In this document: piece by piece, positions 1-7,021 of the stretch
How the letters are laid out: each line of letters begins with the position of its first letter
Position numbering within the stretch: the first letter of the stretch is position 1
Source of the DNA: an uncultured Oscillospiraceae bacterium
Lineage (GTDB): Bacteria; Bacillota; Clostridia; Oscillospirales; JAAYXM01
Direction of reading: 5' to 3'
DNA length: 16,393 nucleotides
Assembly: GCA_934446465.1 (NCBI GenBank)
Contig: CAKSEF010000038.1
Coordinates: forward strand, 1 to 16,393
Position numbers and translations under genes: made by a program
The notes under the pieces: model-generated
What the model was told of the DNA's origin: nothing
What the model saw: only the letters and a program-made list of their open reading frames with translations
The model's database searches: none

Positions 1-123
1 TGTACGCCGACGCGTCCGCGTGCGAACAAATTCACCTTCCTTTTCCGGCATCTGCCATTGTGCCTCAAAATAATTTTATCGGCACAATGAGAATCCCGGC
101 GGTCTCTCAACCGTCGGGATTCT
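1..123. repeat. Copy 1 of a ~123-bp structured intergenic repeat
   Basis: This stretch is the same as positions 284-407 except for one missing T in a T-run near position 77. It begins at the window edge, so the element may extend further left. It ends with a 13-bp inverted repeat (90-102 with 111-123, one G-T pair, 8-nt loop), preceded by an 8-bp inverted repeat with arms ATTGTGCC and GGCACAAT. No plausible protein is encoded. The near-perfect identity of two non-coding copies is read directly; that it belongs to an interspersed repeat family is inference. Confidence 0.9.
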
Positions 124-283
124 CAGACGGTCGGAAAAGTCGCTGAACCGCAGACAAATATAATTTCTTGATTTTTCTCTTCAGGGCAATGCCCGTAATT
201 TTTATCGCATCTAAGCTTACACACTCCGCGAAAATTCGCGGAGATTTGTCTGCTTTTGCACGACGCGGACTCTGCCGTACCTA
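124..283. repeat. Hairpin-rich spacer between the two repeat copies
   Basis: Non-coding 160-bp segment between the copies. An outer inverted repeat (CAGACAAAT at 151-159, ATTTGTCTG at 244-252) encloses a GGGCA/TGCCC hairpin at 184-194 and a CTCCGCGAA/TTCGCGGAG hairpin at 224-243. A further inverted repeat, ACGCGGAC (263-270) with GTCCGCGT (297-304), bridges from the spacer into copy 2, with a small GTAC/GTAC hairpin inside it. This suggests the spacer and the copies are one composite element whose first part is cut off by the window edge. No coding content is apparent. Confidence 0.6.
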
Positions 284-407
284 TGTACGCCGACGCGTCC
301 GCGTGCGAACAAATTCACCTTCCTTTTCCGGCATCTGCCATTGTGCCTCAAAATAATTTTTATCGGCACAATGAGAATCCCGGCGGTCTCTCAACCGTCG
401 GGATTCT
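284..407. repeat. Copy 2 of the ~123-bp structured intergenic repeat
   Basis: Second copy of the element at 1-123, offset by 283 bp and with a single extra T. Identity stops abruptly after position 407, where copy 1 continues CAGACGG and copy 2 continues GAATATGG. It carries the same two inverted repeats: ATTGTGCC/GGCACAAT at 340-347 and 365-372, and a 13-bp stem at 374-386 and 395-407. It lies just downstream of the gdhA stop codon, so a gdhA transcript reads through it. Confidence 0.9.
374..407 (-). terminator. Hairpin after gdhA, possible terminator
   Basis: A 13-bp stem (374-386 with 395-407, one G-T pair, loop of 8 nt) begins 28 bp beyond the gdhA stop on the minus strand. There is no immediate U-run: the first A/T-rich stretch on that strand (around 355-364) lies inside the next inverted repeat. 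It may therefore act as a transcript-end or stability hairpin rather than a classical intrinsic terminator. It belongs to the repeat element, and an identical hairpin recurs at 90-123. Confidence 0.55.
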
Positions 408-434
408 GAATATGGAAGGATGAATGTAGGCTTA

Positions 435-1784
435 TCAATAAGCAACGCCGTATGCGAGCATTGCGTCCGCAACCTTTTTGAATCCGGCGATGTTCGCGCC
501 GACCATGAGGTTGCCGTCAAGACCGTATTCCGCAGCGGCGTCCGCTGCACTCTTGTATATATTGACCATTATGGTTTTGAGCTTTGCATCAACCTTCTCA
601 AACGACCACGAATAGCGGATGCTGTTCTGCGACATCTCAAGAGCCGATGTTGCAACACCGCCGGCGTTTGCCGCCTTTGCCGGGCCGAAGAGCATATTGT
701 TTTCGTAGTATACCTTGATTGCCTCGGGCGTGGAGGGCATATTCGCGCCTTCCGATACGCAGAAGCAACCGTTTTTGGCGAGAAGCTTTGCGGATTCTCC
801 GTCGATTTCGTTCTGCGTTGCGCAGGGGAGAGCAATGTCGCACGGTATGGACCATATACCGCGGCAACCCTCTGTGAATACAGCGTTCTTTCTGTGTTTT
901 ACATACTCGCTGATTCTCTGTCTGCTCTCTTCCTTGAGCTTCTTTACAACGTCGAGGTCGATTCCGTCCTCGTCATATATATATCCGGAGGAGTCGCTCA
1001 TTGCAACGACCTTTCCTCCGAGCTGAGATGCTTTTTCGGTTGCATAAATTGCAACGTTGCCCGAACCCGATACGACTACACGGCTTCCGTCAAACGACTT
1101 TCCGTTTGCGCGGAGCATTTCGTCCGTGAAATAGCAGAGACCGTAGCCCGTGGCTTCCGTTCTCGCAAGCGAACCGCCGTAGCGGAGACCTTTTCCCGTG
1201 ATAGTTCCCGTAAATTCGTTTGTAAGGCGCTTGTACTGACCGAAGAGGAAGCCTATTTCGCGGCCGCCTACTCCGATATCGCCTGCGGGAACGTCCGTGT
1301 TCGCGCCGATATGCTTGGCAAGCTCTGTCATAAAGCTCTGGCAGAAGCGCATAACCTCGCCGTCGCTCTTGCCCTTCGGGTCGAAGTCCGAACCGCCCTT
1401 ACCGCCGCCGATGGGGAGGCCTGTGAGCGAGTTCTTGAAAATCTGCTCAAATCCGAGGAACTTTATAACCGAAGCGTTTACCGACGGATGGAAGCGAAGA
1501 CCGCCCTTGTAAGGACCGATGGCAGAGGAGAACTGAACGCGGAAACCGCGGTTGACCTGAACCTTGCCCTTGTCGTCTACCCACGGAACACGGAAATATA
1601 TAAGTCTTTCAGGCTCGCACATACGCTCGAGAATTGCCATCTCTTCATAGCGCGGGTCTCTGTCGCACACGGGCTCGAGTGATTCGAGCACCTCGTGCAC
1701 CGCCTGGTGGAACTCAACCTCTCCCGGGTTCTTTGCGACAACGCCGTCGTAAACCCTCTGAACATAAGCATTTTTAAAAGCCAT
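435..1784 (-). CDS. gdhA: Glutamate dehydrogenase, hexameric class I (NAD(P))
   Basis: Catalyses reversible reductive amination of 2-oxoglutarate to glutamate in the cytoplasm, an ammonium assimilation or glutamate fermentation step. The 449-residue product has the usual length of the hexameric family. Visible hallmarks are PYKGGLRF with K93, K117, catalytic K129 in PIGGGKGGSDFDP, D169 in VPAGDIGVGG, the dinucleotide-fold motif VVVSGSGNVA, and AANAGGVATS near the C-terminus. These match the K89/K113/K125/D165 set known from the clostridial enzyme with a constant offset of 4. A longer frame begins at 1793, but that ATG directly abuts the GGAG at 1794-1797 with no spacing. The ATG at 1784 lies 9 nt from it and gives the familiar MAFKNAYV start. 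NADPH versus NADH preference cannot be decided here. The gene is monocistronic, with its own strong promoter. Confidence 0.97.
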   Translation of the reverse strand: MAFKNAYVQRVYDGVVAKNPGEVEFHQAVHEVLESLEPVCDRDPRYEEMAILERMCEPERLIYFRVPWVDDKGKVQVNRGFRVQFSSAIGPYKGGLRFHPSVNASVIKFLGFEQIFKNSLTGLPIGGGKGGSDFDPKGKSDGEVMRFCQSFMTELAKHIGANTDVPAGDIGVGGREIGFLFGQYKRLTNEFTGTITGKGLRYGGSLARTEATGYGLCYFTDEMLRANGKSFDGSRVVVSGSGNVAIYATEKASQLGGKVVAMSDSSGYIYDEDGIDLDVVKKLKEESRQRISEYVKHRKNAVFTEGCRGIWSIPCDIALPCATQNEIDGESAKLLAKNGCFCVSEGANMPSTPEAIKVYYENNMLFGPAKAANAGGVATSALEMSQNSIRYSWSFEKVDAKLKTIMVNIYKSAADAAAEYGLDGNLMVGANIAGFKKVADAMLAYGVAY

Positions 1785-1824
1785 ATAAATCATCTCCGTT
1801 AGGATATTTTTAAACTATGCGGGT

Positions 1825-1853
1825 ATTATATCATGCAATTTACATGTTGTCAA
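1825..1853 (-). promoter_or_regulatory. gdhA promoter, perfect sigma-A consensus
   Basis: On the minus strand TTGACA (1853-1848) and TATAAT (1830-1825) are separated by exactly 17 bp, and the -10 is preceded by TGA, an extended TGn motif. Every consensus base matches. Transcription should begin near 1818, leaving a leader of about 35 nt before the start at 1784. So strong a core promoter suggests high expression limited by repression rather than by promoter quality. Confidence 0.88.
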
Positions 1854-1859
1854 ATTGCA
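1834..1859. promoter_or_regulatory. Inverted repeat over the gdhA -35, candidate operator
   Basis: Perfect 8-bp arms TGCAATTT (1834-1841) and AAATTGCA (1852-1859), separated by 10 bp, span the spacer and -35 of the gdhA promoter. The centre-to-centre distance of 18 bp suits a dimeric repressor. The protein that would bind is unknown, and no regulator gene is adjacent. Confidence 0.5.
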
Positions 1860-2000
1860 AAAATACCTAATTTTTTAAAGCTGGACGCTAAAATAGCGGA
1901 AATTTTGAAATTTTTATGCAAAGAAATTGCAGAAGTATATGCGAACAGTATAAATTTTGTATAATATCACAATTAGTTGTGTAACAGGAAAAATTAAAAA

Positions 2001-2036
2001 TGCCGTATTTCGGCGGAAATACACCTCAATACGGCA
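2001..2036 (-). terminator. Intrinsic terminator of the deacetylase operon
   Basis: Read on the minus strand, a 9-bp stem (2036-2028 with 2009-2001, TGCCGTATT and complement) has an 18-nt loop and is followed at once by TTTTTAATTT (2000-1991). It lies 48 bp after the deacetylase stop. Part of the loop can form an alternative hairpin with one arm (GTATTTC with GAAATAC, 2006-2021). Confidence 0.82.
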
Positions 2037-2083
2037 CGTTTTCCCTGAATTGACAGGGATATTTTGTGCAAAACGCAGGGGTT

Positions 2084-2932
2084 CTATTCTGCGCCTGCAA
2101 GTATTTTTTCTATATTGCGGCCGTGCGCGCGGTTGTATCGGCGGATGTCATAAAGCTCATCACGCGAGCCCGTAAGAATGTTTTCTTTTTCATAAGTTCC
2201 GAGGCTTGCGGAAAACCCGTGAGTTTTAATTATTTCGCGCAGCTTGTCGTCCTCGCTCCCGAACGGGTATGTAAAGCACTTCGGCGCCATGCCGAGGTTG
2301 TCGTAAAACAGCGTCTGGGAGTGCTTTATGTCGTCCTCCATTGTTTTCAGATAATGCTCATCATTCTCACCGCGCTTTTTCAGCGCACCGCGACGTCCCT
2401 TCAGCGAGTGCATATCATACGAATGGTTTTGGAACTCGCAAAGCCCCGACTTGCTCATCTCGCGCATTTCATCCCACGAAAGGTGCGCGTAGTTTATATG
2501 CTTGTTTATGTTCGGCTCGGAGTACTTCTCCGCATACGAACCGACAACCGAAAAGACAGCCCTCATATTATATTTTTTGAGAAGCGGGAACACATTTACA
2601 TAGTCCGTTTCATACCCGTCATCGAATGTGAGCATGACGGGCTTTTTCGGAAGATTCCGTTTTCCGCCGCAATAGTCGATTAGGTCGTTAACCGTAACCG
2701 TCTCGTAGCCCCTGTCGGCAAGAAGCTTCATATCCGCCTCAAGCTCAGCCGGAGAAACGACGTATTTTCCGAGCTTTGAAGGCAGGTCAAGAACCTGGTG
2801 GTACATGAGAACGGGGAGCTTTACGCAGTCCTCCTCCGAGACGGCGGGAACGCTTCCGCCGTGAAATACAAGCGAGCATACAGAAACCGTAATTGCAAAG
2901 ACGAGAAAAGCTGTCTGCCTTATATACTTCAT
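2084..2932 (-). CDS. Exported polysaccharide deacetylase (NodB domain, CE4-like)
   Basis: Predicted to remove acetyl groups from a cell-wall or extracellular polysaccharide outside the membrane. The 282-residue protein begins with a short basic stretch and a hydrophobic segment (about residues 6-23), either a signal peptide or an N-terminal anchor. The NodB homology region follows: PVLMYHQV (40-47), metal-binding and catalytic LTFDDGY (101-107, D104/D105), NHSYDMHS with H170 and H175 as the likely metal histidines, and CFTYPFG (219-225). The substrate (peptidoglycan, poly-GlcNAc or other) is not determined. The ATG at 2932 is preceded by GAGGTG (2943-2938) at 5 nt. It lies 67 bp after the deoxynucleotidase gene on the same strand with no clear promoter between them, so the two are probably co-transcribed. 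Start and ribosome binding site lie inside a long hairpin (2911-2979). Confidence 0.9.
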   Translation of the reverse strand: MKYIRQTAFLVFAITVSVCSLVFHGGSVPAVSEEDCVKLPVLMYHQVLDLPSKLGKYVVSPAELEADMKLLADRGYETVTVNDLIDYCGGKRNLPKKPVMLTFDDGYETDYVNVFPLLKKYNMRAVFSVVGSYAEKYSEPNINKHINYAHLSWDEMREMSKSGLCEFQNHSYDMHSLKGRRGALKKRGENDEHYLKTMEDDIKHSQTLFYDNLGMAPKCFTYPFGSEDDKLREIIKTHGFSASLGTYEKENILTGSRDELYDIRRYNRAHGRNIEKILAGAE

Positions 2933-2979
2933 TTAAACACCTCAGCCTAAATAATATATATAAGTATATTTGCAGACAG
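2911..2979 (-). promoter_or_regulatory. Leader hairpin enclosing the deacetylase ribosome binding site and start
   Basis: CTGTCTGC (2911-2918) pairs with GCAGACAG (2972-2979), and ATATACTT (2922-2929) pairs with AAGTATAT (2962-2969). That is 16 perfect pairs in two blocks separated by a 3x2 internal loop. The 32-nt apical loop (2930-2961) contains the start codon and GAGGTG. In the transcript the 3' arm falls in about codons 2-7 of the deacetylase. The pairing is read directly; control of translation or RNA processing is inference. Confidence 0.6.
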
Positions 2980-2999
2980 CCCGTAAAATGCAAAGATTA

Positions 3000-3572
3000 T
3001 CACTCAAGCTCGTCAAGTGTCATCAAAAACGCATCCATGTAATGCTCAATGAAATAATCGGCCTCACGGCAGTTAAGCCTCTCTAAGACAAGCTTCGTCT
3101 GGGATTCGGCAAGGGCAAAATCCGAGTTGCCCGACTTTCTCTCCTCACAGCACTTTATATATGCGTCGAGCTTGTCCGCCGCCTTTACAAGCCTTGAAAC
3201 CTCAGCGTCCCGGCAGGAAGCGGACTCCGATATCCCGTCCCGTATATCATCGTCAAGAAAGGAGAGAAGCCGTCCCTCGGCTTCGCGCTCGATTTTCTTG
3301 TATGCGCTCTTGATTTCCTCGCCGTAATATTTTATCGGTGTCGGCAGGTCGCCCGTGAGGATTTCGGACATATCGTGGTAGAGCGCCGCGGCGCAGACAC
3401 GCTCGGGGCTTATCTCATTTTCGAACACGTCGCGCGATATAACCGCAAGCGCGTGCGCCAGCACCGAAACATGAAACGAGTGCTCCGCAAGGTTTTCCGT
3501 CCGCGTGTTGCGCATGAGCGACCAGCGGGAAATGTATTTCATTCTGTATAAAAAAGCAAAGAATTTACCCAT
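3000..3572 (-). CDS. yfbR: HD-domain 5'-deoxynucleotidase, YfbR-like
   Basis: Predicted to hydrolyse deoxyribonucleoside 5'-monophosphates to deoxynucleoside and phosphate, helping set dNTP pools in the cytoplasm. The 190-residue protein is close to the YfbR length of about 199. HD-superfamily metal ligands are visible: H31 in NLAEHSFHV, H66-D67 in ALYHDMSEILTGDLPTPIKY, and D133 in KAADKLDAY. The HDxSExxTGDLPTP block and the N-terminal SRWSLMRNT are typical of YfbR and separate it from generic HD hydrolases. Start ATG at 3572 with GAGGT (3584-3580) at 7 nt. The ribosome binding site sits in the loop of a small ATTGTT/AACAAT inverted repeat (3571-3590). It is the first gene of a minus-strand unit with the deacetylase; the functional link between them is unclear. 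Confidence 0.88.
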   Translation of the reverse strand: MGKFFAFLYRMKYISRWSLMRNTRTENLAEHSFHVSVLAHALAVISRDVFENEISPERVCAAALYHDMSEILTGDLPTPIKYYGEEIKSAYKKIEREAEGRLLSFLDDDIRDGISESASCRDAEVSRLVKAADKLDAYIKCCEERKSGNSDFALAESQTKLVLERLNCREADYFIEHYMDAFLMTLDELE

Positions 3573-3602
3573 TGTTATTACCTCAACAATCCTTTTTTAT
3601 AT

Positions 3603-3631
3603 ATTTTAGCACTTGTATGGGGTAAAATCAA
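3603..3631 (-). promoter_or_regulatory. Promoter of the yfbR-deacetylase unit
   Basis: On the minus strand TTGATT (3631-3626), a 17-bp spacer and TAAAAT (3608-3603) with TGC immediately upstream form an extended -10 promoter. It lies back to back with the lepA promoter, the two -35 boxes being about 20 bp apart. Confidence 0.65.
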
Positions 3632-3650
3632 ATAAAGTTTCCGAAATACG

Positions 3651-3680
3651 TTGTAAAAACGGCGTGTATTGTGATACAAT
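3651..3680 (+). promoter_or_regulatory. lepA operon promoter
   Basis: TTGTAA (3651-3656), an 18-bp spacer and TACAAT (3675-3680) with TGA directly before it give an extended -10 promoter. A 15-bp palindrome, TATTGT-GAT-ACAATA (3667-3681), covers the -10 and could be an operator. The leader to the GTG start is about 24 nt. Confidence 0.65.
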
Positions 3681-3710
3681 AAAGAATAATTATAAACGGG
3701 AGAAAACGCT

Positions 3711-5516
3711 GTGGCAAAGAAAGAAAACATCAGAAATTTCTGCATAATTGCACATATAGACCACGGGAAAAGCACGCTTGCGGACAGGCTTTTGGAGCAT
3801 TGCAAGGCTGTAAGCCTGCGCGATATGTCCGACCAGCTCCTTGATGATATGGAGCTTGAGCGCGAGCGAGGAATTACCATTAAGGCTCGTGCGGCAAGGC
3901 TCAACTATACCGCAGAGTCGGGAAAGGAATACGTGTTAAACCTGATTGACACTCCGGGTCATGTCGATTTTAACTACGAGGTTTCGCGGTCGCTTGCCGC
4001 GTGCGAGGGCGCACTGCTTGTAGTTGACGCATCGCAGGGAATAGAGGCGCAGACTCTTGCAAACACATATCTTGCAATCGAACACGGGCTTGAGGTTCTT
4101 CCCGTAATAAACAAGATAGACCTTCCGAGCGCAGACCCGAAGCGCGTAAAAGGCGAGGTGGAGGATATAATCGGAATCCCCGCCGAGGACGCACCCGAGA
4201 TTTCTGCGAAAATGGATATAAACATAGACGCGGTTCTCGAATACGCCGTAAACGGAATCCCCGCGCCCGACGGCGACGACGGCGCTCCGCTCCGCGCGAT
4301 AATATTTGACAGCAGATACGATTCATACCGCGGTGTAATAGTATATATCCGTGTTGTGGAGGGAGAAATAAAGCGCGGAATGAGAGTGCGCATGATGGCG
4401 GGGGGAGCCGAGTTTGACGTTGTTGAAACGGGATATATGCTTCCGATAGGAGAACAGCCAACGGAAAAGCTCTCCGCGGGCGAGGTCGGATTTTTCACCG
4501 CGAGCATAAAGAACGTAAAGGACACGCAGGTGGGCGACACGGTTACGGGCGCGGACAGATGCGCGGAAGAACCGCTCCCCGGCTACCGCGCGGTACGGCC
4601 GATGGTGTTCTCGGGCGTCTATCCCGCAGACGGTGCGAAGTATCCGGACCTGCGCGACGCGCTGGACAAATTAAAGCTGAACGACGCATCGCTCACATAC
4701 GAGCCGGAGTCGTCCGCCGCACTCGGATTCGGGTTCAGATGCGGATTCCTCGGACTTCTGCACATGGAGGTAATAAGGGAACGCCTCGAACGCGAATATA
4801 ACCTTGAGCTTATAACAACCGCGCCGAGCGTTGTATATAAAGTAAAGAAGACGAACGGCGAGGAGCTTATGATTGCAAACCCGCTGAATTATCCCGAGCC
4901 GAGTGAAATTGAGTGGGCGGAGGAGCCGTTTGTTGCGGCAAACATTATCGCCCCGACAGACTATGTGGGGAACATTATGGAACTTTGTCAGGACAGGCGC
5001 GGAGAATTTAAGGACATGAAATACCTTGAGGAAACGCGCGTTGAGCTCCATTACAACCTACCGCTCAACGAAATAATCTACGATTTCTTCGATGCGCTCA
5101 AGTCAAAGACGCGCGGGTATGCGTCGCTCGATTATGAGCTTTCGGGATACAGAAAATCTGACCTTGTGAAGCTTGACGTGCTCCTGAACGGGCAGGCGGT
5201 CGATGCGCTCTCGTTTATTGTCCATTCGGAAAAGGCTTATGCGCGCGGGAGACGCCTTGCGGAAAAGCTCAAGGAAAATATTCCGCGCCAACTGTTTGAA
5301 ATACCCATTCAGGCGACGATAGGAAGCAAGATAATTGCCCGCGAAACGGTCAAGGCGCTTCGCAAGGACGTCCTTGCAAAGTGTTACGGCGGTGATATAA
5401 CAAGAAAGAAAAAGCTTCTCGAAAAACAGAAGGAAGGCAAAAAGCGCATGAGAAATCTCGGTTCGGTCGAGGTTCCGCAGGAGGCGTTTATGGCCGTTCT
5501 GAAGCTTGACGAATAA
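3711..5516 (+). CDS. lepA: Elongation factor 4 (LepA), ribosome back-translocase GTPase
   Basis: Translational GTPase that binds the ribosome and remodels stalled or mis-translocated complexes; also implicated in initiation and ribosome assembly. The 601-residue protein has the expected length of about 600. Visible GTPase motifs are G1 AHIDHGKST (14-22), switch I region ERERGITIKA, G3 DTPGH and G4 NKIDLP. EF-G-like domains II, III and V follow, then the LepA-specific C-terminal domain ending KEGKKRMRNLGSVEVPQEAF. The start is GTG at 3711, 8 nt after GGGAG (3698-3702); the N-terminus MAKKENIRNFCIIAHIDHGKS fits the family and no upstream ATG does. First gene of a five-gene operon; hemW begins 21 bp after its stop, the lepA-hemW order seen in many Bacillota. 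Confidence 0.98.
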   Translation: MAKKENIRNFCIIAHIDHGKSTLADRLLEHCKAVSLRDMSDQLLDDMELERERGITIKARAARLNYTAESGKEYVLNLIDTPGHVDFNYEVSRSLAACEGALLVVDASQGIEAQTLANTYLAIEHGLEVLPVINKIDLPSADPKRVKGEVEDIIGIPAEDAPEISAKMDINIDAVLEYAVNGIPAPDGDDGAPLRAIIFDSRYDSYRGVIVYIRVVEGEIKRGMRVRMMAGGAEFDVVETGYMLPIGEQPTEKLSAGEVGFFTASIKNVKDTQVGDTVTGADRCAEEPLPGYRAVRPMVFSGVYPADGAKYPDLRDALDKLKLNDASLTYEPESSAALGFGFRCGFLGLLHMEVIRERLEREYNLELITTAPSVVYKVKKTNGEELMIANPLNYPEPSEIEWAEEPFVAANIIAPTDYVGNIMELCQDRRGEFKDMKYLEETRVELHYNLPLNEIIYDFFDALKSKTRGYASLDYELSGYRKSDLVKLDVLLNGQAVDALSFIVHSEKAYARGRRLAEKLKENIPRQLFEIPIQATIGSKIIARETVKALRKDVLAKCYGGDITRKKKLLEKQKEGKKRMRNLGSVEVPQEAFMAVLKLDE

Positions 5517-5537
5517 CTCGTGGGAGGGAAGATTCGG

Positions 5538-6722
5538 ATGACTCCGCTCGGAATTTATATCCATATCCCGTACTGCAAATCGAAATGCGCCTACTGCGAT
5601 TTCTATTCAAGGTGCGGAGATAAGGAAGAATTTTCGGCATATACAAACGCAATCACAAAGCATATCTCCGAAGCGCAGATGCGCGAGTCGGATTACAGGG
5701 CAGACACAATCTATTTCGGCGGCGGAACCCCGACCTCAATAGGCGAGAGAAATCTGATTAAGATTCTGAATGCCGTTTTTCGGAGCTTCCGCGTAACGGA
5801 CGACTGCGAAATCACCGTCGAGGCGAACCCCAACACGGCAGACCTGCGTATGCTTAAACGTCTGCGCCGTGCGGGAGTGAACAGGATATCGTTCGGTATG
5901 CAGTCGAAAAATCCGGCAGAGCTTCGCGTTCTCGGCCGCACACACACGTTCGATGATGTGGTTTCGGCAGTGGATATGGCGCGGCGTGCAAAAATCGACA
6001 ATATTTCTCTCGATTTGATGTACGGGCTCCCGTCTCAGACCATGGAGAGCTTTCTCGACTCGCTTGACGCTGCGATAGAGCTTCACCCGAACCACATTTC
6101 CTGCTACGCGCTGAAGCTTGAGGAGGGAACTCCGCTTGCGGAATATCCCGAAACGCTGTGCCTGCCGGATGACGATACAGTGGCGGATATGTACCTCGCG
6201 GCGGTTACGCGCCTGACAGACGAGGGCTATGAGCAGTACGAGATTTCAAACTTCGCGCTCCCCGGCTTTCGCTCGCGCCACAACATGAAATATTGGAACC
6301 TCGGCGAATATTGGGGCTTCGGCCCGTCTGCTCACTCGCTCATCGGAAGAAAACGCTTCTCGTTCATACGCGACACACAGCGTTACATAGAAGCTTTCTC
6401 GACGGGAGATACCGTCATCGATAAAATGGAAACTATAAGCGCAACGGAGCGGGCAGGGGAGTATCTCATGCTTATGCTCAGAACGAGCGACGGCATAACG
6501 CCCGAGGAGCTCGAAAAGAAATATCTTTTCTTCTTCGATAAGATAGAAAAGGTGCTCCTTAAATATCACAACCTCGGCTGTTCCGAGTTTGACGGTATGC
6601 GCTGGAGGCTTACGCCAAAGGGGTTTTTGATTTCAAATCGTATAATCGGCGAGGTTTTAGACGCTTTGGAGTCGTCCGAACGTCTCGTACGCCCGATTAA
6701 CGGATACACAAGAAAGGATTAG
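5538..6722 (+). CDS. hemW: HemW, radical-SAM heme chaperone (coproporphyrinogen oxidase-like)
   Basis: Radical-SAM protein related to HemN. HemW proteins bind heme and are thought to deliver it to target enzymes rather than oxidise coproporphyrinogen. With the start at 5538 it is 394 residues, beginning TPLGIYIHIPYC. The Fe-S cluster motif is C13, C17, C20 (CKSKCAYC), spaced Cx3Cx2C as the family requires. GGGTPTS follows in the SAM-binding region, and the HemW heme-binding signature HNMKYW lies at 248-253, distinguishing it from HemN. A GTG 18 bp upstream (5520) also opens the frame, but the ATG at 5538 has GGAGG (5523-5527) at 10 nt and fits the family. Transcribed with lepA; the next gene starts 5 bp after the stop. 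Confidence 0.96.
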   Translation: MTPLGIYIHIPYCKSKCAYCDFYSRCGDKEEFSAYTNAITKHISEAQMRESDYRADTIYFGGGTPTSIGERNLIKILNAVFRSFRVTDDCEITVEANPNTADLRMLKRLRRAGVNRISFGMQSKNPAELRVLGRTHTFDDVVSAVDMARRAKIDNISLDLMYGLPSQTMESFLDSLDAAIELHPNHISCYALKLEEGTPLAEYPETLCLPDDDTVADMYLAAVTRLTDEGYEQYEISNFALPGFRSRHNMKYWNLGEYWGFGPSAHSLIGRKRFSFIRDTQRYIEAFSTGDTVIDKMETISATERAGEYLMLMLRTSDGITPEELEKKYLFFFDKIEKVLLKYHNLGCSEFDGMRWRLTPKGFLISNRIIGEVLDALESSERLVRPINGYTRKD

Positions 6723-6727
6723 AAAAA

Positions 6728-6997
6728 ATGAGAGCTGTAATAACTGTTGTAGGAAAAGACACAACCGGAATAATCGCGGCGGTGTCCGCGGTGCTTAGCG
6801 CGAGGAACATAAATATTCTCGACATAAACCAGAGCGTTATGTCGGACTTGTTCGTAATGATTATGCTCGTCGATATTTCAAAGAGCAGTGTGGACTTCAA
6901 ATCGCTTTCCGAGGAGCTTTCAAAGCTCGGAGACGAGAAGTATCTCAAGATACATACGATGCACGAAGAAATTTTCAACACGATGCACAGAATATAG
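6728..6997 (+). CDS. ACT domain protein, UPF0237 family
   Basis: An 89-residue single ACT domain with the pattern VITVVGKDTTGIIAAVSAVL at the N-terminus, like the GcvR-type ACT fold that binds small ligands such as amino acids. No catalytic domain is attached, so it probably senses a ligand and acts on a partner. The ATG follows AAAGGA (6713-6718) by 9 nt and lies 5 bp after hemW. The UPF0210 gene starts 24 bp downstream. These two families are neighbours in other Bacillota, for example the pneumococcal SP_0238/SP_0239 pair, so a physical or functional partnership is likely. The ligand and target are unknown. Confidence 0.93.
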   Translation: MRAVITVVGKDTTGIIAAVSAVLSARNINILDINQSVMSDLFVMIMLVDISKSSVDFKSLSEELSKLGDEKYLKIHTMHEEIFNTMHRI

Positions 6998-7021
6998 CGC
7001 GCGGAGGACAAGAGGTAGGAC

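Noticed and set aside
168..356. Short frame across the left repeat
   Set aside because: It spans several inverted repeats and part of repeat copy 2, has no ribosome binding site and gives a low-complexity Arg-rich product. The region behaves as non-coding.
420..1682. 420-codon open frame on the plus strand
   Set aside because: It lies entirely antisense to gdhA, whose product has all family hallmarks. It has no ribosome binding site at the start and its translation resembles no protein family.
1785..1793. Upstream ATG start for gdhA
   Set aside because: The Shine-Dalgarno GGAG abuts this ATG with no spacing; the next in-frame ATG, at 1784, is correctly spaced.
1949..1965. Plus-strand promoter (TATAAA/TATAAT) upstream of a 72-codon frame
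   Set aside because: The -35 match is weak, the frame is antisense to the deacetylase 3' end and passes through its terminator, and there is no ribosome binding site.
2066..2683. 205-codon plus-strand frame
   Set aside because: Antisense to the deacetylase, which has clear NodB motifs and a ribosome binding site.
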